From Climacteris rufus (Eukaryota; Chordata; Aves; Passeriformes; Climacteridae), in the NCBI GenBank assembly GCA_013398175.1, contig VZRZ01006467.1, forward strand, positions 291,559 to 355,558: a stretch of DNA of 64,000 bases, in the 5' to 3' direction. Below are positions 1 through 13,090 of the stretch, in pieces. Below the pieces are notes generated by a model. It was not told the DNA's origin. It did no database searches and saw only the letters and a program-made list of their open reading frames with translations. Within the stretch, counting starts at the first letter, position 1, and the number at the start of each line of letters is the position of its first letter. The position numbers were made by a program, and so were the translations under genes.

Positions 1-287
1 GACACTGCCGCGGTGACCAGCGCTGGCCACCACCCTGGTTCCTGCAGCACTGCTCATCCCTCAGGCCTGAGACAGGTCTGGCACAGGCTGGGCTGACCAC
101 AGTTAAAGCACAGCTTTCCTGGAGCATGAGCTGCGATGCTCAGATACTCCATTGCATGAAGAGTTAAGTACTGAAAAATAGCAGAATTTTCGATCGGGTT
201 GAGGATGCCTTATTTTGATCATGGAGGTCAGACACAGACGTGGGAATTCCCCCAAGCTGGTTTATTTGCAGATTTGTTCAGACAGTT

Positions 288-317
288 TCTTTTTTTTTTC
301 TTTCTTTTTTTTTTTTT
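288..317. repeat. Poly-T tract
   Basis: A T-rich run broken by a few C residues. It may be the tail of an old retrocopy on the minus strand, but no source sequence is recognisable next to it. Confidence 0.7.
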
Positions 318-3300
318 GACAAATCAGCCTGTTTTTTATAATAATCTCATCTTGAAACTTGAGAGGAAGGGAATGTATGGGTGAGCAGCTAATATCAGTG
401 AGTTCTGGAAACTCCCTTTTTATGGTCGCTCTCATTTAGCAGCTGTTACTATACTTTCATTGCATTAAAAAGTTATTTGACAAGACTGTTAATAAATTAA
501 CTTCATCTGTTCCAGTAAAATTAGCTTCAGAACACAATAAGTTTGAGAAAAGCGCTACCAAATAATATTAGTATACGGACAATAGGGCTTTGATCTAATA
601 TATCATGAAGAGATAAAACATCAGAGGTGTTATGATCAGAGAAGGCAAAGCTTTTTTCCCCTCTTCTTTACTGATTATTCCCCTGGTTGAAATGTTATTA
701 TTTTAAGAGCATATATGTGGGATCTAGTGACTCGTAGATGCAAACATTGGTTTAAAATTAATTTTAAAATATCTCTATACAAAGCAATATGTTTACTGAT
801 TTAAATCATACCCATCTGGACATGTTTATCAAAATCAATCCTTGTCTACTATAAGCCATTTGCTGCCATTGCCACCCACTGGCCAGGGACAAATAACCAT
901 CCTGTTACTGACCCAGATCAACAAATATCCTGATTAAACAGACACATCTTACTCCACATCCAACTGCTTCCTATACAGCATCTTGCCTTTAACACAAAAT
1001 CTGGCCAGCTTTGTACAAAATATATTTACTGATTTTATCTTTAAAACATAAGTCATAGTCTGGGAAGGGGGGCTGGGGGGAGCCTGTTCTGCAGACCGTG
1101 AACTCTGATCTGGTACTGTCATCCTTCTGTCATCTCTTTAAATGTAGTATCTAAAAACTGAAGGATCTCATCCTTTTATGTTTCTGTAAAACAAGACACA
1201 GTTTTGGCAATATATAGTAAAATAATGAAACTAAATTACAGACTGTAGGGAGCCATTTTTCTCACATAGAGGTCAGCATACATGGTAATACTTTGGATTA
1301 AGGATGAAATTACTACAGGACCGTAATAACGAACCTTGTTAATCTCATCTCATTTTCTTAAGAGTAGCTCAAAAAGAAATATTACAGCAATCACAGCTTA
1401 ACATTGGAATCCTTCATTGCTTTAATCATAGTCCTGTATGTACTGTGATTTTGTGTGTAATTTTGTCCTAATATTACTAACAATTTTATTAATCTTGTCT
1501 GTTGTTGGTCGGTTTACCCCTTTTCTTCACGAATGATTGTAGGGCCCAATATTTGTGCCTCTGCAACAAATTTGAAAAACTGATTTTAAAATGATTCTTC
1601 TTAGAGGACCTGCTCTTCTCTTAGGTACCCATAAACAAAAGCTAAACCAGGCCCTTAGACTTCTCTTCCCTGTGCCTTTCGGTACCATACCAGGTTCATA
1701 CCACCAGTGCTGAGATAGCCTTCTCTACAAATGAAAGGCAAAGAAAGGCAATAATGTTTTGTTCCCTGCATCATTAGTAAGGGGGAAGGAGGAGAAGAAC
1801 TTAGCAGAACAACCGCATCTTTTGTTTTTAAGTTACTTGGAACAATTCTGCCAGGCAGCGCGTTTTCCCTCTGTTTCATTTGTCTTTGTTATTTCCCTAT
1901 CTAATTAAAATTCTGCAATGCCGTCATGAAATTGTTGTCCGTTTAAGGTCACAAACAGCTTCTGTCCTAATGAAATATGAATTGCATTAGTTAATTGAAT
2001 TGTGCACTTATTGTGTGTTGTGAATGGACTGAGCACACTTATATTCTTAACATATACTGAACATTTTATCAGTTTAGGCAATGTGTGGACATAGAAAATG
2101 CTGCTATCATTCTTTGCATCACAATAGGGAGATTTAATTGGCAATAGATGGGACTAAGAAGTGTTTGTGAAGGACAAGAGCTCTAAGATCTCACACAGAC
2201 ATCTGCTAGCTGGGATGAGATCGGCTCTTCAGTGGTCTGGGGTCAGGGCACAGTCCCGAGCGGAAAACTCGAATAAACCCTTATTATGCACGGTGTCTCT
2301 GTGATGTCTGTCAAGATAGGAAGAACCAAGGCAGAGTAACGAAACATCTGTGGTCTTCTGCAGCAGGAGGCTTTCTGGGTTAAATGAACCTCATAATTGA
2401 AACCCTCAGTGCACGGTCCAGGCCATTCCCTTCCATCCTCTGCCCAGTCTCTGTGCAGATACTACCCCCATACTCCCCATAGTACAACAAACTGAGCTCT
2501 GGGGCCTTTGTCACAGCTGGGAGGTTCTTTCTTTGAACTGTGGGCACGTTCAGTTTAGGATGTTGAGGACCTGATCGAAGTTGAATGAAAACATGGGAAC
2601 TCTTTCTGCCTACCACAAGGCTGTGGATGAAACAGGTGCATACGGGAAGTGCAGGCTCTGGCACTCAGCCTTTACAATGTCTAAGATGGATGCTTTGCAT
2701 TGGTAACCACTCAAGGGTGGACTCTGCTAATGAACCAGACTGTTTTAGAGGATGGTCATTAGCTGGGAAACGAGTAATGGAATACTAGATTTAATTTCCT
2801 TGCATGGGTCTTGATTTTTTGCTTAGTTGTTCAGACTGTTCAGCATTATACATGCATACATGTATTGTTGTACATATACACACATATGTAATATACAATC
2901 AACATGTCTCTAATGTTTAGCCATTTCATATGTTTACAGAGAAAAACATCTTTGGATTCTGCATAATATTTCTGTAAGGTAACAGATCTGAATATAGTAC
3001 GTTCCAGATACTCTTTAACTTGACAGGCATGGAGAGGTATCTACTGTTCTTTCAAATAGTGCCTCCCTTAGCTCGAAATGGTGCTTCATTCAACAGGAGG
3101 CTGAAAGAAAAGATAGGCAATGTTCAGGTTGAAGAGTTGTTGAGAAATTTCTTCTTGTTGTTATCATTTGCCACTCAAAAACTGAGGAGATATGCAAATG
3201 GCATTTTCCTTTACTACTGCAAACTAATGCGGGAATATAAAACCACTTGAGATAAACACAGCTAAAAATTGACTTGCCACAATACACAATTCCCAAAGGG

Positions 3301-5615
3301 AACTACCATGACCCTTTTTACAAGAGAAACAGAGAGAAGAGTGTCTGTGCTTGATCTCAGCAAGCATGGACAATCTCTTTGTGGGGACTTCCCAGCTCTA
3401 CACACATGCAGAGCCACTTGTCATTTCCCACCATGGGTGATCCTCCACAGCTGCTGTAGCACTCACCTTCCAGGAACACTTCTCCATGGGCCCCAGACAA
3501 GCACTTTGTTACCACCACCCACAGATGATGCACTAAGATACAGAGATGAAAGGAGGGATTCCAGTTCAGGAAGGTAGGCAAGAACTTTCCCTGTATGCTC
3601 AACAGAGGGGAAGAGAGGGTTTTCGGAGGGCAGTATGAGGACAGCCCCATTAGGTGGCTGCTTCTTTGAATCACCCAGAAGAGTTTCTTTCTTTCTCAGT
3701 CATTGAATTTACTGAACCTAAGGGGACCTGCCTCTGGGTGTAGTTGTTGCATTACAGAAGTGCTTCAAGCAGATGAGTTTCCTGCACTCCCCAACTCTTC
3801 CAAGACAGTCATACCTGTTTAAACTTCTGACTGAGGAATTTCCCACCTAGTGCCCATATCACTTGGTTCTCTTCTCTCTCTCTCTGAATTTTCTGCATTG
3901 ACCACAGTACTGAGCACTGTAGCTGAGCAGCTGCTGAATATCCCTGCCCGCATGAAAGGGTTCAGGAGGCGATTAAGAAGGGGTGGGTGTCTGTAATGGT
4001 TTAGTGAAGTGCGTCCTGACAGAATCACAGGCAGTGGGCAAATGACTGAGAGCGAAAGTGGTGGGATGGGGTGATTGGCAGTGGTTGCTTAGTGGTCTGA
4101 AAAGGGGTGAGTGAAAGTACTTGAGGGAGGAGGGAGGGGAGTTTGGGAAGCACTGCTGATGGTGAGAAAGACACTACTACTTTACCCTGTGGCACACTGC
4201 AGGTGTACAAGCTGTATGCTCTTCTGTGAAACAGTTTTAAATGATTCCATGTCATTAAAAATGCTCACGTACTTCTATCTAAATTATATAATGTAGTGCT
4301 GCATAATTAAGCAGGGGAGGAAATGAAAGAGATTCAAGGAAGGCTGAAAAATAAAAATAAACTGAGGAGTCCTCTAGGGAGAGTAAAGAAGCAAAGACCA
4401 ATGAAGTCCTGCAGACTGACGTGGCTTTGCTGGCTTCTGTAGCACCACCATGTGAAAGGAGACACTCTGGATCCCTGCTCCTATGGGTGGCCTGCCATGA
4501 GGACACCTGCAGTCAGGCTGCCCCTCTGCCCCATGCTCCAGCCACAGGATCCAGTTGCCCATCTGTGGTGTGATGAAGCCTTATCTGCCCCAGTGCCATC
4601 AGCTGTACCTCCGTGGCCTCTTCCAGCATTCACTCCAGCCTCAAACAGAGCAGGGGTGGTCCTCAGAGCAGCTGTGAAGAGCGTCCTCCCCTGCTGTGAT
4701 TAATTCAGTTAAAAACCCATGACGGAACCATCACACTGTCTGTAGCTGGACAAAGGAGCAAAGGCGGCCATGGGTAAACAGCAGCATTTTATACACTGAC
4801 ACATGGTTAAACTCCATATTGTTACCAGGTTTTTTAGCTTTATATTCAGGTAAGTAAGGAACACAGCTATCTCTTTTTTTTTGTTTGTTTGGTTTTCGTT
4901 TTTAATACAGCCTCTTCCCATTATGTTGCTGTCATTATATGTTTAATTATTATTCCTTCCATTTGGATAAAACACATAGACAAACCCTAATTTTTGTTCT
5001 GTTTACTTTTCAGTTTTCATTAAATACTTTATAAAAATGTTCCTTCTAAGATTAAAGAACTTGCCCATTTTAAAAATCTGGTTTGAACTTCTTTTCTCAA
5101 CCTTTTGTTGCAACTTGCATTTAATTTAGAGCAATTTTTTTGAATACTAAATAGTCCCATTAGTTTTCCAGATAAAAAGACATACTGCATTTTTTAATTA
5201 AGTTTAAGATACTATGTGGCTAATTTTTAAAAATTTCTATACAAATCTTATTTTAGGAATCCACAGATTTTGTCTCAATCACAGTCTTCTTGTTAGATGA
5301 AAGCAAAAAAGTTTAGAAGGAAGTTTTCATAAACACTGAAGGACACAAAATTCCCCTGCTCAGCTAAAACACAGTTATTAAAAATTGCCTTTCTTTATCA
5401 AAGTCATGATCCATCCAGCACAAACTGTGTTTTTGCCTGTGTGGAGCACCAGCTGCTTCAGATGAAGGCAAAGAAATGCTGCAAGAGGTGGATTTAGGAT
5501 AATGTCATCTCCCATCCTTCCCCCTGTCTTGCATAGTCCCTTTGAAGACCTCACACTAATCCCAAAAAATCAGAGATTGGTTTAATCCTTCAAACGAAAG
5601 CCTTCCATTATACTT

Positions 5616-5677
5616 ATTTTAATAATAACTATTATTATTGCCACCATTATTATTACTACTACTATTGTTATTATTTT
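5616..5677. repeat. Imperfect (ATT)n/(ACT)n microsatellite
   Basis: The stretch is built of AAT/ATT trinucleotides that change into ACT units and back to ATT. It is a degenerate trinucleotide microsatellite in intronic DNA, with no sign of function. Confidence 0.7.
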
Positions 5678-5964
5678 GGACTGTTAATGGCTTTTGTTTA
5701 CTGTAGAAACATTTAAATTATTCTTTGAAGCTTGCTAAATCTACTTCTCAGCATTCTGTAGCAATTATCTAATTTAAATACTTCATATAGTAAAATGGTC
5801 TAATTGAGGATGGCATGCAAAAGTATGCCCTCTCACCAGCTTTGAATTTCCTGTCTTTCCTCATGTAATTGAAATCCCTCTGTGTCTTGCATGATGAGGA
5901 CCAGGAGTGCTGAATCTCCATCCATATGTTCTCCCTGTCATTCACTCCTTGTTCAGTTAGTTTT

Positions 5965-6030
5965 CTACATACTCATGTGACTTGTTCCAGTGCCCTCCTT
6001 ATTGAAAAGTTTACTCTGTTCTTACAGTCT
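5965..6030 (-). repeat. Possible ancient CR1 fragment
   Basis: The words CTTGTTCCAGTGCCCTCC, followed by a TTATTG...AAAG segment, resemble the minus-strand view of the CR1 ORF2 C-terminus and 3' end, where CCTGTTCCAGTG precedes a CACC...AAA segment. Divergence is high and the match is short, so this is a weak call. Confidence 0.25.
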
Positions 6031-6271
6031 TTTTGCTCTACACTGATCCCCATCAAATAGAGTACAGAAAATTCAAACACATTTTTCAGAAAGGATTTCT
6101 TAAATCCCAACAACTTTAATAAAATTATTATCAATGCAACGATTATTAATGCATAATATTAAAATTTTAGAAATGGGATCGAGAATTTAACTGTTTTCTT
6201 CTGTTCCCATCTAGTCTGTAGCTTTGTAACATATTTCTTGGCCCAGGACATTCAATATTTGGCACCTGCCT

Positions 6272-6300
6272 CCCTTCAGACAACCAATGTGTCTGAAGGG
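6272..6300. repeat. Perfect 11-bp inverted repeat, 7-nt loop
   Basis: CCCTTCAGACA is followed after seven bases by TGTCTGAAGGG, which would form a perfect 11-bp stem. It is followed at once by two copies of AACCACTGTG (6301-6310 and 6313-6322). No known family is recognised. Confidence 0.7.
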
Positions 6301-6786
6301 AACCACTGTGGCAACCACTGTGTACCTCAAGTCTGTTGAGCTAGATGTCTACTCATGTGTTTAGGAATCTAACCTGAAAGTGTATTTCTTGAAGATTTAG
6401 GGGAATGGGATACATTACAGTGACAATGAGAAGGAATTTTCTTGAGCAATATGGTACTGACAGTTGTTTGCCCAGCCAAAAGCCAAACATTTTATTAACA
6501 CCACTTAAGCAAGTAGATAAAAAGACAGTAACTCTTATTTTTACTATGGAGCTGGGTGAAATATCTTACCTTAAGGACCCTTGATCAGACACAGCTTCTG
6601 CTTCTTTACTTTCAAAAGTTCTGAAGTCCCACAAATGGCTGTGATTAATTGAGGAAGTTCAGAAGCTGAAAGGTTGTCTGGGAGAGGATGGGTGGCTGTC
6701 CAGCAGGAGCTGGCCAATGCTTTGTTTTAAGAAGCCAGTCTCCCGATGGCTACAGAGTGGAGGGTCAGATCACCCTTTTCTGGCAG

Positions 6787-6964
6787 ACAATGCAATTCTT
6801 TGCAACTCAAGATGGCTTTTGCCACCAGTCAGAATGAGGCTGGCCGGAAAAACACCCCCAATTGTCCCCCGGAACATGGTCGTGACGAACATGAGCTCAG
6901 CAAGCTTCTTCATTTCAGCCAAAACCATGGATATCATGAGGCACTGGATGAGCTTTCCTTACCA
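6787..6964 (+). other. Exon-like open stretch in BCL2 intron
   Basis: An AG after a pyrimidine-rich run (CCCTTTTCTGGCAG, ending 6786) and a donor ACCA|GTAAGT at 6965 bound 178 bases with one fully open frame. In that frame an ATG at 6812 in a fair context (CAAGATGGC) is followed by 51 codons that reach the donor in phase 0. The frame is also open upstream to an ATG at 6746 and downstream to 7174. The predicted peptide is hydrophilic, rich in His, Glu and Asn, and matches no family I know. The length is not a multiple of three, so inclusion in BCL2 mRNA would shift the reading frame. It may be a cryptic exon, a nested gene fragment, or chance. Confidence 0.2.
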
Positions 6965-8799
6965 GTAAGTAAGAGAAACTGTCTGGGAAATAACATTGTT
7001 TGGCTAGACAGAAAACTCTGGGTCCAAGACAGGGCAAATGGCTTTGACTCAACTGTTCCCAGTTTCATATGCAAGTCTGATGAGGCAGTGAGATCTGTGC
7101 CAGTTCTCAGTGTGGCCAGAACAGACTGTGCAAGAAGGTGTTTTAGTTTGTTAGATGGAGAGTATAGTAACTGAGTAAAGGAGAGCCTGGAAAATGGAGA
7201 GGACCAGAACAGAAGTAGATCCTGCAAATAAGCCAGAAGTTACGAGCATCTGGGGAACATATTAGTCAGATACGTCTATTAAAGACATCTGTATATATGG
7301 CAGCATCCTGTGAATTCAGAGAACATGATGCCAATTATGACCATCGGAGAGTCGTAATTTTGGTAAATGTGTAAGAGGGAATTCAGGAAAACTGGGAAGG
7401 TATCAGAAAACGGAGTTGAATAGCATAACTATTTAGGCAAATGTAACAAGCTTAAAAGGAAAAGAACAATCACAGTATTTTGCCATGGAGGATGATTTTA
7501 ATAGCAATGAGTGGTAGGGAAATGTAGTGGAACAACATAACTACCTACCTACAAACTGTTCAGGCAAGAAAGACTGGGCCATGGAGGCAGAGGAAATACT
7601 GCTGTATAGAAGGATAACATGAACATTATTTAGCTGAACTTTAAGTGGGAAGGGCTATGCAACTGAATCTCTGAAGACAAATAAATAAATGCTAAACTAG
7701 AAGTTCCAAAGCATTTTAATAACTTTTGCAAAGTAAAGACATTAGCGGGTCTTTGTTGCTAGTATACAGCTTAAGAAAAGGAAACAGAATGAGCATTGTT
7801 GAACTCAAAAGAATTGTTAACAGAATTGTGGTAATAGGGACTTGGGCTACTCCCCTAAGCTTGGCCAAATAGATCAGGAAGCACACAAATTAGAAGAGAA
7901 TTAGAAATTAGAAGAGCAATTTTCTTAACACTTGACGCAGCAGTATCTTGGAAAAGTGACAGACAGAAGGAAGAAGCTAATCTTAACTTGTGTATTAATC
8001 AAAAACTGGTTGTAGCTGATTCACTAAGTACCAACGTTTAGGTGTACCAGAAACCTAATTCAGTATGGCAGTTCAGAGATGGAGCTTTCACCTCTTTGAG
8101 GTGATGCTCCTTATTGTCTTCAAAAACTGTGACATAAATATGTATTTTAACATCTAAAAAGTTCAACAAAGAGCAACTTCATCTTCCTTCTCCTAATGCA
8201 ACTCCTAAAAATTGGCCAGAGGTGAAGTAATAAGCACAGCTTTATGAGCTGCTCCTCCTCCCGGGAGTGTGAAAGCCTTCAGAGGACTTCTTATATGGCT
8301 CAGCCGCTACCAGCTCCTTGATAAAACATACAGGTGTGTTGAGCCTTCCACAGAGCAGGTTTCTGTGTGCAGGTCTACAGCTGTGCAGTGCCCAGGTATC
8401 CCTGCTTTCTGAGCATGGTTTTGTGTTGACTTCACAGCAAACCAGGCACAACCGGTGTTTGTACTGAGCCTTGTTTTAAACATTCCAGCCTGACCCCTGT
8501 TTGCTTCTAGAGGAGCACCCCCTTGGCTTGGGTTTATTCAAGACACAAACTGGGTCTGGACCATTGCTGAGTGCTAGGCAGGGCTAGTCTTCTCTGCAGG
8601 CTACCGCTGTGTCACAGCACAACCTTGAAGAGTCCCTTTGGCACAATGCCTGCAGTGACTTGGCAATTACATCCACCTAGGCTACGCTCAGCGTTGTGGC
8701 AGCCAGCTGCAGTTAAAACCTGCTGGGACCGTGGCTCAAGCATGATTAGCTGGCACAATGACAATCATGTATTTGTCTCCACTAACTTCTGCTCCATAG

Positions 8800-8996
8800 A
8801 CAGGAATAAGCAATATACCATCAAGGAAAGGCATAACTTGTGTATGGACAAATGCTTTGCGGAAATGGTGCAAGGCAGTACCAAATGCCTGAAAATGAAT
8901 AGTGAAAAGAGAGGTAATGAAGGAAGTAAGGTTAAACAGCCAGAGGAAGAAGGAGTCACACAAGAAATGGCTGAAGAAACATGCTCCAGAAGAAAA
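8800..8996 (+). other. Exon-like open stretch in BCL2 intron
   Basis: A strong acceptor-like sequence (pyrimidine-rich run ending CTGCTCCATAG at 8799) and a donor AAA|GTGAGT at 8997 bound 197 bases. One frame is open throughout: two bases, then 65 codons ending in phase 0 at the donor. The surrounding open frame runs from an ATG at 8571 to a stop at 9006-9008 (145 codons). The predicted segment is charged, with a Lys/Glu-rich end (KVKQPEEEG) and several Cys. No family is recognised. The opposite strand also carries a 115-codon frame here (8736-9083), which weakens the coding case. Confidence 0.2.
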
Positions 8997-9839
8997 GTGA
9001 GTACATGAACAAAGCATATAAAAAAAACCCAGTGTATGAAAGGAATGCAAGCGGTACAATTTGTGAGTGAACAGAGATGACAAAATTATACTGAAACCAA
9101 TGTACAGGGTCAGGTAGGCATGAGAAGAGACTCACTGACCCTCACATGGTTCTTACATATGTAGAAAGGCCATCTGGATGGGACAGAAAACATTAGGCAA
9201 AAAGGATGCAAAGCAGCAGTGTATTTTTTTTTTCAGTCAAAAGCCAGCTATAACCTGTGCTGAAAATGTCTTTTTTATTTGCTTCAAGCATATTAACAGT
9301 TTAATATACAATACTATCACTGGTGACGCTGAGAACGCTGGCCTTCAATGAATCATCAATAGATTTGTTTCTCTTTAACTAATTTGAAGCTTTAATCATC
9401 TTGCTTATACAAATTTTTCTTCTTTCAGGTCAAAGTATTAAATAGGCTCAAGAAGTAAATAAGGAAATAAATACCAGAAACCCCATGGGGAACATTGAAA
9501 TTAGTTTTCTAATAGTCAAATCAACTTAATGCTGTGATTACGTGCTCAGTTCAGCTTCTTTCCCTCCCTCACCCCACCCCAACTCTATGGCTAAAGCTGT
9601 GGGAGTAAAGAGCCAAAAAAAGGAAGGTGCTTTGGTTTTCTTTTAGTTTCTTGATGCTTGTGTTTCTCTAGATTGTTGAGGGTCTTTGTATTTTAACTGC
9701 TTTCATTATAGACATACAGGAACTTTTACAATATAGATATGTAAAACAGCCCAAAAGATTGGTCTGCAAATTTTCCCCGACCTTCATGCCTGGTTTGCAC
9801 TCTGCTGTACACCTGTGTTGCTGATGCATCTGGCCCTTT

Positions 9840-9990
9840 TTATGGATATAAATTATACCAGTGCAAACCCTTCTGTAGACAAAATCTTTCTGATATAACT
9901 GTCTTCCACCAGCACAACGTATTTCAGTTAATGAGTCAGAATACACTTTGATATCAGTATAAATGGTTCCTCCTGGGGGGAGGATTGCTT
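9840..9990. repeat. Possible ancient DNA-transposon debris
   Basis: The words ATACCAGTGCAAACCCTTCTG, TGTAGACAA and GATATCAGTATAA resemble old non-autonomous DNA transposon copies shared by reptiles and birds, in which 'accagtgcaaa' and 'tgtagaca' words recur. The match is from memory and diverged. The 131-codon minus-strand frame across it (9668-10063) is not credited as a gene. Confidence 0.25.
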
Positions 9991-12935
9991 CTTTACTGTT
10001 AAAAGTGTAGATAAGTTCTGAACTTTCTCTTCCCTTACATGTTCTTAAATCAATCAAACCCATATCTCTTATTTCTCATCCAGAAATAATACAGCTTCTT
10101 TTCATCACCTTTTTGCCTGCTGGTCCCCGTGTTCTTGCTTCGATTGTATGGTCTTCAGAAAAGGGTATATCTAAAACCTTCTTGAAAGCAGAAGTTCTGT
10201 TTCAAGTGACGGTAACCGCAGGATCAAACACCTCCAATCTTAAAAAAAAAAGAAACAAAACTTGACTCAAAAGTTTGAAGCTAAAAAATGGTTTATAGCT
10301 GGCTGAGACACTTATAGTATTTAATATTGAGGAAGAAATTACTTTCTGGTCTTCAGTGGAGCATCTCCTAACCAGACAGACAGGCACACTACAAAATGAA
10401 GTCTTAATGACGAGAACTTCTTGAGAACACTACAATAACATTCTGGCAGGCTGGGCTCCCTTGGCTCATGTACTCACTGCAATTCGAATGTCTCTTTCAG
10501 TTTAGTGTGATGCTTGGCAAATTTCCCAACCTAACAATATCTGGGAAAGGAAGACAGGAGAAGCTGGTACATTCAGCAGATCTTTGAAGTAGCTTCTTTG
10601 CAGTTTGCTTGTAGCAAAAGAGTTGGCTGCAAAAGAATGTAGAAGTGTCAGGACTGCAGCTTAGCTAGCTTGAAAAGGGTATATCTGACTTGCATCCAGG
10701 CACCAAGATGCTCAGATACCACAGCAATGTGTGTGGTATAAGAACCTAGATAGAAGATGATTAGATAGCAAATCAGACAGAATTTTGCATGTGATTTCCT
10801 GGGTTTGTCTAAACTTATAGCAGCAACAGTTAATTATAGGAGGTTCTGGAGGCAGCTCCTGGGTGGGTTTATGTTACTTATACATTGGATTCCAGCCATA
10901 ACTTGCCAGCTGAGAGTTACCACTGTGGCAGGAAGCCCCTATTGATGCAAAGCTGATGGAAACCATCCTTGTGCCTTCCCACATACAGGCAGAAGCAGCA
11001 GATATTGGTGATGGAAGATCTAGGGGGAGAAGAAGCCTTTTGACAGCAATAGCCGAACTCCAAGGAAAAGATGTGCGCAGGACATCATCCAAAGAGGGAC
11101 AGATGTGGGAGGTGGTTGCATACAGGAGTTACTTGTGGTCATCCCCTAGATGATTGCTGTACCTACTTCCAGATCTAGTGCCTCTGCTTCTACCACACAT
11201 GAATTCCTCTTGTAATCACTTCCTCTGGCTCTTAAGCAAGGGCAGCTCTTTAATTGCAGATTAATGCGTTAATGAAATTCTTGAGGCTATGTTGAAGTGA
11301 CTGGGCAAGAGAGACGAGGCTTTCAGCAGCAGCTGCTGGCACAGGAGTCACAGCTCACATTGCTCTACAGGGAAGGCAATGCCGTAAGCAGCAGCAGGAT
11401 CCGTCATTTTTTCCCCGGTAGTGCCTCAGGGCACATCTACACAGCAGAGCGCAGTGCTGCACAGGGATGCTGGAGCTGCCTCTGAGCAGTGGTTGTGCTA
11501 GTTTCACAGCAGGAATATTTAGTCTGCCTGGAGTACTATTCTAATACACCCCTAGTGTTTGCCCCACTATCCCTGTCCCTGAGGTCGCTTGATCAGTGCA
11601 AGGCCAACTCTCTCTTCCTCTCTGTAGAACAGCACTCTGCTGTGTGCACCCACCTGCACTTAAAAGTATTAAAAAGATAAATAATGACATTTATGAAGGA
11701 CTTTATATAAATTTTGATCTACACATTCTGATCTGTGACGTCTTATTTATTTTAGAAATCAGGGAAGCTTTCAAGGCTGATTTCATAGGTAATGTTTGTT
11801 TTTTTTTCTTGGCTGACAGTCCTGATTTTGTTTTATATTCTTTCCTTTGAGTATCTGAAATTTTGCATGAAATTTCTACTCATTTGGAAACACCAACACA
11901 TGAAGTAATTACCAGTCTTTCCTGCCTGAGTTAATGGTGTTCTCCTTCTCCTTCCTTGTGCTCTTAGTTCAAGGTCACAATGATAGATTTAAATCCTTCA
12001 TGAATTTTCATCTGACTTGCTGTCCACAGAAACTGTTGATTAAAAGATCCAATTTCTATTGGCATTCTCCCTTTCAAAGGACGTCAACAGGAAATATAAA
12101 TGTGCAGCCCTTTGTGAATGATCCGCAAGGACATGCAGGCTTATTAAAAAAAAAAGGCAGTTAGCTAAATCCTTTAGTTTCTGTTTTGAATGACTGGCCA
12201 TAGGAATGCAGGCTAAGCTGTATTTCAGCTGTTCCCAAGGATATGTATGTGTAACTTGTTGATAGTGGTAGCTCCATCAGGCTCCAGTGACAGCTACGTG
12301 ACCACTCCGATGATCACTGTCCTGTAGCAGAACCAGCCCCTGCCTCCTCTTAAGAACAGCATGAAAGAAAACAAAGAGGGATCTGTTTATTCAGAGGACT
12401 GGCACTCGTACCTCCTGCTTTTTACAAAGAAAAGAGAGATCCTAGGTCATTTCAGCTCTCACTCTATTCTCCCAGCAACCATTAAGTTTTAAGGAACTGC
12501 ATGACTTGCTCCAGCATTTGATGTGAATTTCTGATACCTGGGAGAGCTGAGACTTTTGCCTTATAGGACTTGTAGGGGATCTGATTGATAGGAACAAAAC
12601 TCAATACCCAAACACCAGCTTACTTCATTTAGAACTATCCATTATCACCAAAAGGAAAGGAAAGCCCACCGTGGTCTTAAAGTTTCAGCACTATGTTTTT
12701 AAAATCTTACCAGTGTCCAAGGTATATGTCTTTCACAGTAAAAATTACTTGGAGTGTGCTGTGAATGCACAGACACAGATCAGTGCTGAACATCTGGTTA
12801 AAATAAATTACAGTCTTATTTTGCAAATAAAAGTTCCTAGGGTCTACATGACAAAGTCTGGCCAGCACAACTATCTCATGGGGAAAAAATCACATCCCCA
12901 GCCTACAAAGATAACTATTTTGGCGTGATTCCCTT

Positions 12936-13090
12936 CCCCGCTATGTAGACTTAGATCAGGGAGGAGTCCTTTTGCCAGTATAACTCGCATTGTTTGGGAG
13001 GTACTTCAACCGTGCTGGAAGACTCCTGCAGCTGGTATAAGCCATGTTTCCATTGAGGAATATGGCCAGAATAGTGACACCAGCAAAGCC
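12936..13090. repeat. Possible ancient DNA-transposon debris
   Basis: The words TATGTAGACTTAGA, TTTTGCCAGTATAACT and GCAGCTGGTATAAGCC form a pattern ('tgtagac', 'gccagtataac', 'ctggtataagc') that I associate with old amniote DNA-transposon copies. Low certainty. Confidence 0.25.

Noticed and set aside
9668..10063. 131-codon minus-strand frame
   Set aside because: Overlaps likely DNA-transposon debris; no domain recognised.
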